Assembly (NCBI GenBank): GCA_023437365.1
Contig: JAEZGK010000066.1
Location: forward strand, 1 to 6,255
Length of the DNA stretch: 6,255 nt
Source of the DNA: Bacillota bacterium
GTDB lineage: Bacteria; Bacillota; Clostridia; Lachnospirales; Lachnospiraceae
Direction: 5' to 3'
Each line of letters begins with the position of its first letter. The first letter of the stretch is position 1. The notes under the pieces are model-generated. The model saw nothing but the letters and a program-made list of their open reading frames with translations. It was not told where the DNA came from and made no database searches. The position numbers and the translations under genes are program-made. Shown piece after piece: positions 5,472 to 6,255 of this stretch.

Positions 5472-6255
5472 ATGAGTGAAAATTATAAAGTAGAGCTGCT
5501 GGATATCCAAAAGGCCTTCGGCGGTGTGCAGGCACTAAAAAACGGGAGGCTGCAGGTTAAGCCCGGAGAGGTACACGGGCTTGTCGGGGAAAACGGCGCA
5601 GGTAAATCTACATTAATCAAAGTGCTGTCCGGAGCACATCGTCATGATGCTGGGCAGGTATTATTGGATGGCAAAGAAGCTAATATACATTCTCCAAAAG
5701 ACAGTATTGACAAAGGTGTAGCTGTTATATATCAGGAGTTTATGCTTGCCCCTCATTTAACAGTTGCTGAAAATATTTTCATAGATAAGTTGACACAGAA
5801 AAAAGGGATAATCAATTGGCGGAGCCTGGCGAAGAACGCTCAGGAGCTGCTGGAAGCCCTTGGATTTGGAAACATATCGCCGATGACACTGGTCAGCGAC
5901 ATACCGGTGGCACATCAGCAGGTTGTAGAGATCTGTAAGGCGCTGTCCAGAAACGCCAGGGTTCTGGTTCTCGACGAACCGACTGCTGTGCTGACATTTG
6001 CAGAAATTGAAAAATTATTTGTGCTGCTTAACCAGCTGAAACAGGACGGCGTCAGCATTATCTATATTTCGCACAGACTTGAAGAGATTTTCACCCTGTG
6101 CGACCGTATCACGATCATGAAAGACGGTGAATACATGGACACCGTTTTGACCAAAGAGATCGACAAAGAAGGCCTTATAAGTAAAATGATAGGCAGATCG
6201 ATGACAGAGATGTTTCCGAAGAGGGACTCTAAAATCGGTGATGTGGTATTTGAGG
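5472..6255 (+). CDS. Sugar ABC transporter ATP-binding protein, N-terminal part (RbsA/MglA-like), cut by the window end
   Basis: An open frame runs from the ATG at 5472 to the window edge: 261 codons, no stop. The start has GGAGG at 5461-5465, six bases upstream, and the product begins MSENYKVELLDIQKAFGGVQ. The visible part is NBD1 of a two-domain CUT2 ATPase: Walker A GENGAGKST (39-47), Q-loop Q88, LTVAENIF (96-103), Walker B VLVLDEPTA (164-172) and H-loop H201. Its signature is degenerate (IPVAHQQ, 144-150, against LSxGQQQ). The linker GRSMTEMFPKR (241-251) is typical of RbsA-like proteins just before NBD2, so roughly the second half is missing. It differs clearly from the 67-1554 ATPase and is not a recent copy. 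It is likely co-transcribed with the lipoprotein gene across the 117-base gap. Bases of about 5641-5819 are unusually AT-rich compared with both flanks. Confidence 0.93.
   Translation, partial: MSENYKVELLDIQKAFGGVQALKNGRLQVKPGEVHGLVGENGAGKSTLIKVLSGAHRHDAGQVLLDGKEANIHSPKDSIDKGVAVIYQEFMLAPHLTVAENIFIDKLTQKKGIINWRSLAKNAQELLEALGFGNISPMTLVSDIPVAHQQVVEICKALSRNARVLVLDEPTAVLTFAEIEKLFVLLNQLKQDGVSIIYISHRLEEIFTLCDRITIMKDGEYMDTVLTKEIDKEGLISKMIGRSMTEMFPKRDSKIGDVVFE

Noticed and set aside
4215..5510. A 431-codon open frame on the minus strand covering the whole lipoprotein gene
   Set aside because: Its translation is low-information (rich in R, V, S, with no recognisable domain) and lies opposite a clear gene with strong codon bias, which commonly creates long antisense frames. 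It has no supporting promoter or ribosome binding site.
1..6255. CRISPR array, insertion sequence, tRNA or toxin-antitoxin module
   Set aside because: No regularly spaced repeats, transposase-like frames, terminal inverted repeats flanked by target duplications, cloverleaf sequences or small paired genes were seen.

Overview
The window is a bacterial sugar-uptake locus in which every gene lies on the + strand. It holds parts of two consecutive ABC importer loci of the CUT2 (ribose/galactose/xylose) class. The host is most likely an anaerobic member of the Bacillota, Clostridia-like. The reasons are strong AAGGAGG-type ribosome binding sites, a lipoprotein solute-binding protein with an Ala/Pro/Glu-rich tether (so a membrane-anchored receptor on a single-membrane cell), and a very AT-rich intergenic region beside moderate-GC coding DNA. 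This is inference from sequence style, not a taxonomic identification.

Layout. Positions 1-66 are a short leader with the ribosome binding site of the first gene, and perhaps the last codons of an upstream gene. Positions 67-3687 form a tight three-gene operon: a two-domain RbsA/MglA-type ATPase (67-1554) and two different RbsC-type permeases (1584-2621 and 2632-3687), with gaps of 29 and 10 bases. A strong intrinsic terminator (3752-3793) closes it. Positions 3794-4205 are non-coding, AT-rich in the middle (about 20% GC over 3901-4080). They carry several inverted repeats and a plausible promoter near 4117-4145. A substrate-binding lipoprotein gene (4206-5354) follows. Then come a 117-base gap with a strong hairpin lacking a U-run (5383-5423) and the start of a second two-domain sugar ATPase (5472 to the window edge).

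Working model. The ATPase drives uptake through a heterodimer of the two permeases, and a lipid-anchored binding protein delivers the ligand. The lipoprotein at 4206 has its own control region and is followed by its own ATPase, so it probably starts a second operon (binding protein, ATPase, presumably permeases beyond the window). The first operon's binding protein may then lie upstream of the window. The alternative is that the lipoprotein serves the first transporter, giving the order ATPase-permease-permease-binding protein. The substrate cannot be read from the sequence.

The most notable molecular feature is in the first ATPase. All of its departures from ABC consensus (NBD1 signature, NBD2 Walker A, Walker B and H-loop) fall in one composite ATP site, leaving the other site canonical. 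I found no CRISPR array, mobile element, tRNA or rRNA, and no clearly new system. The window looks like a specialised version of a known transporter class.
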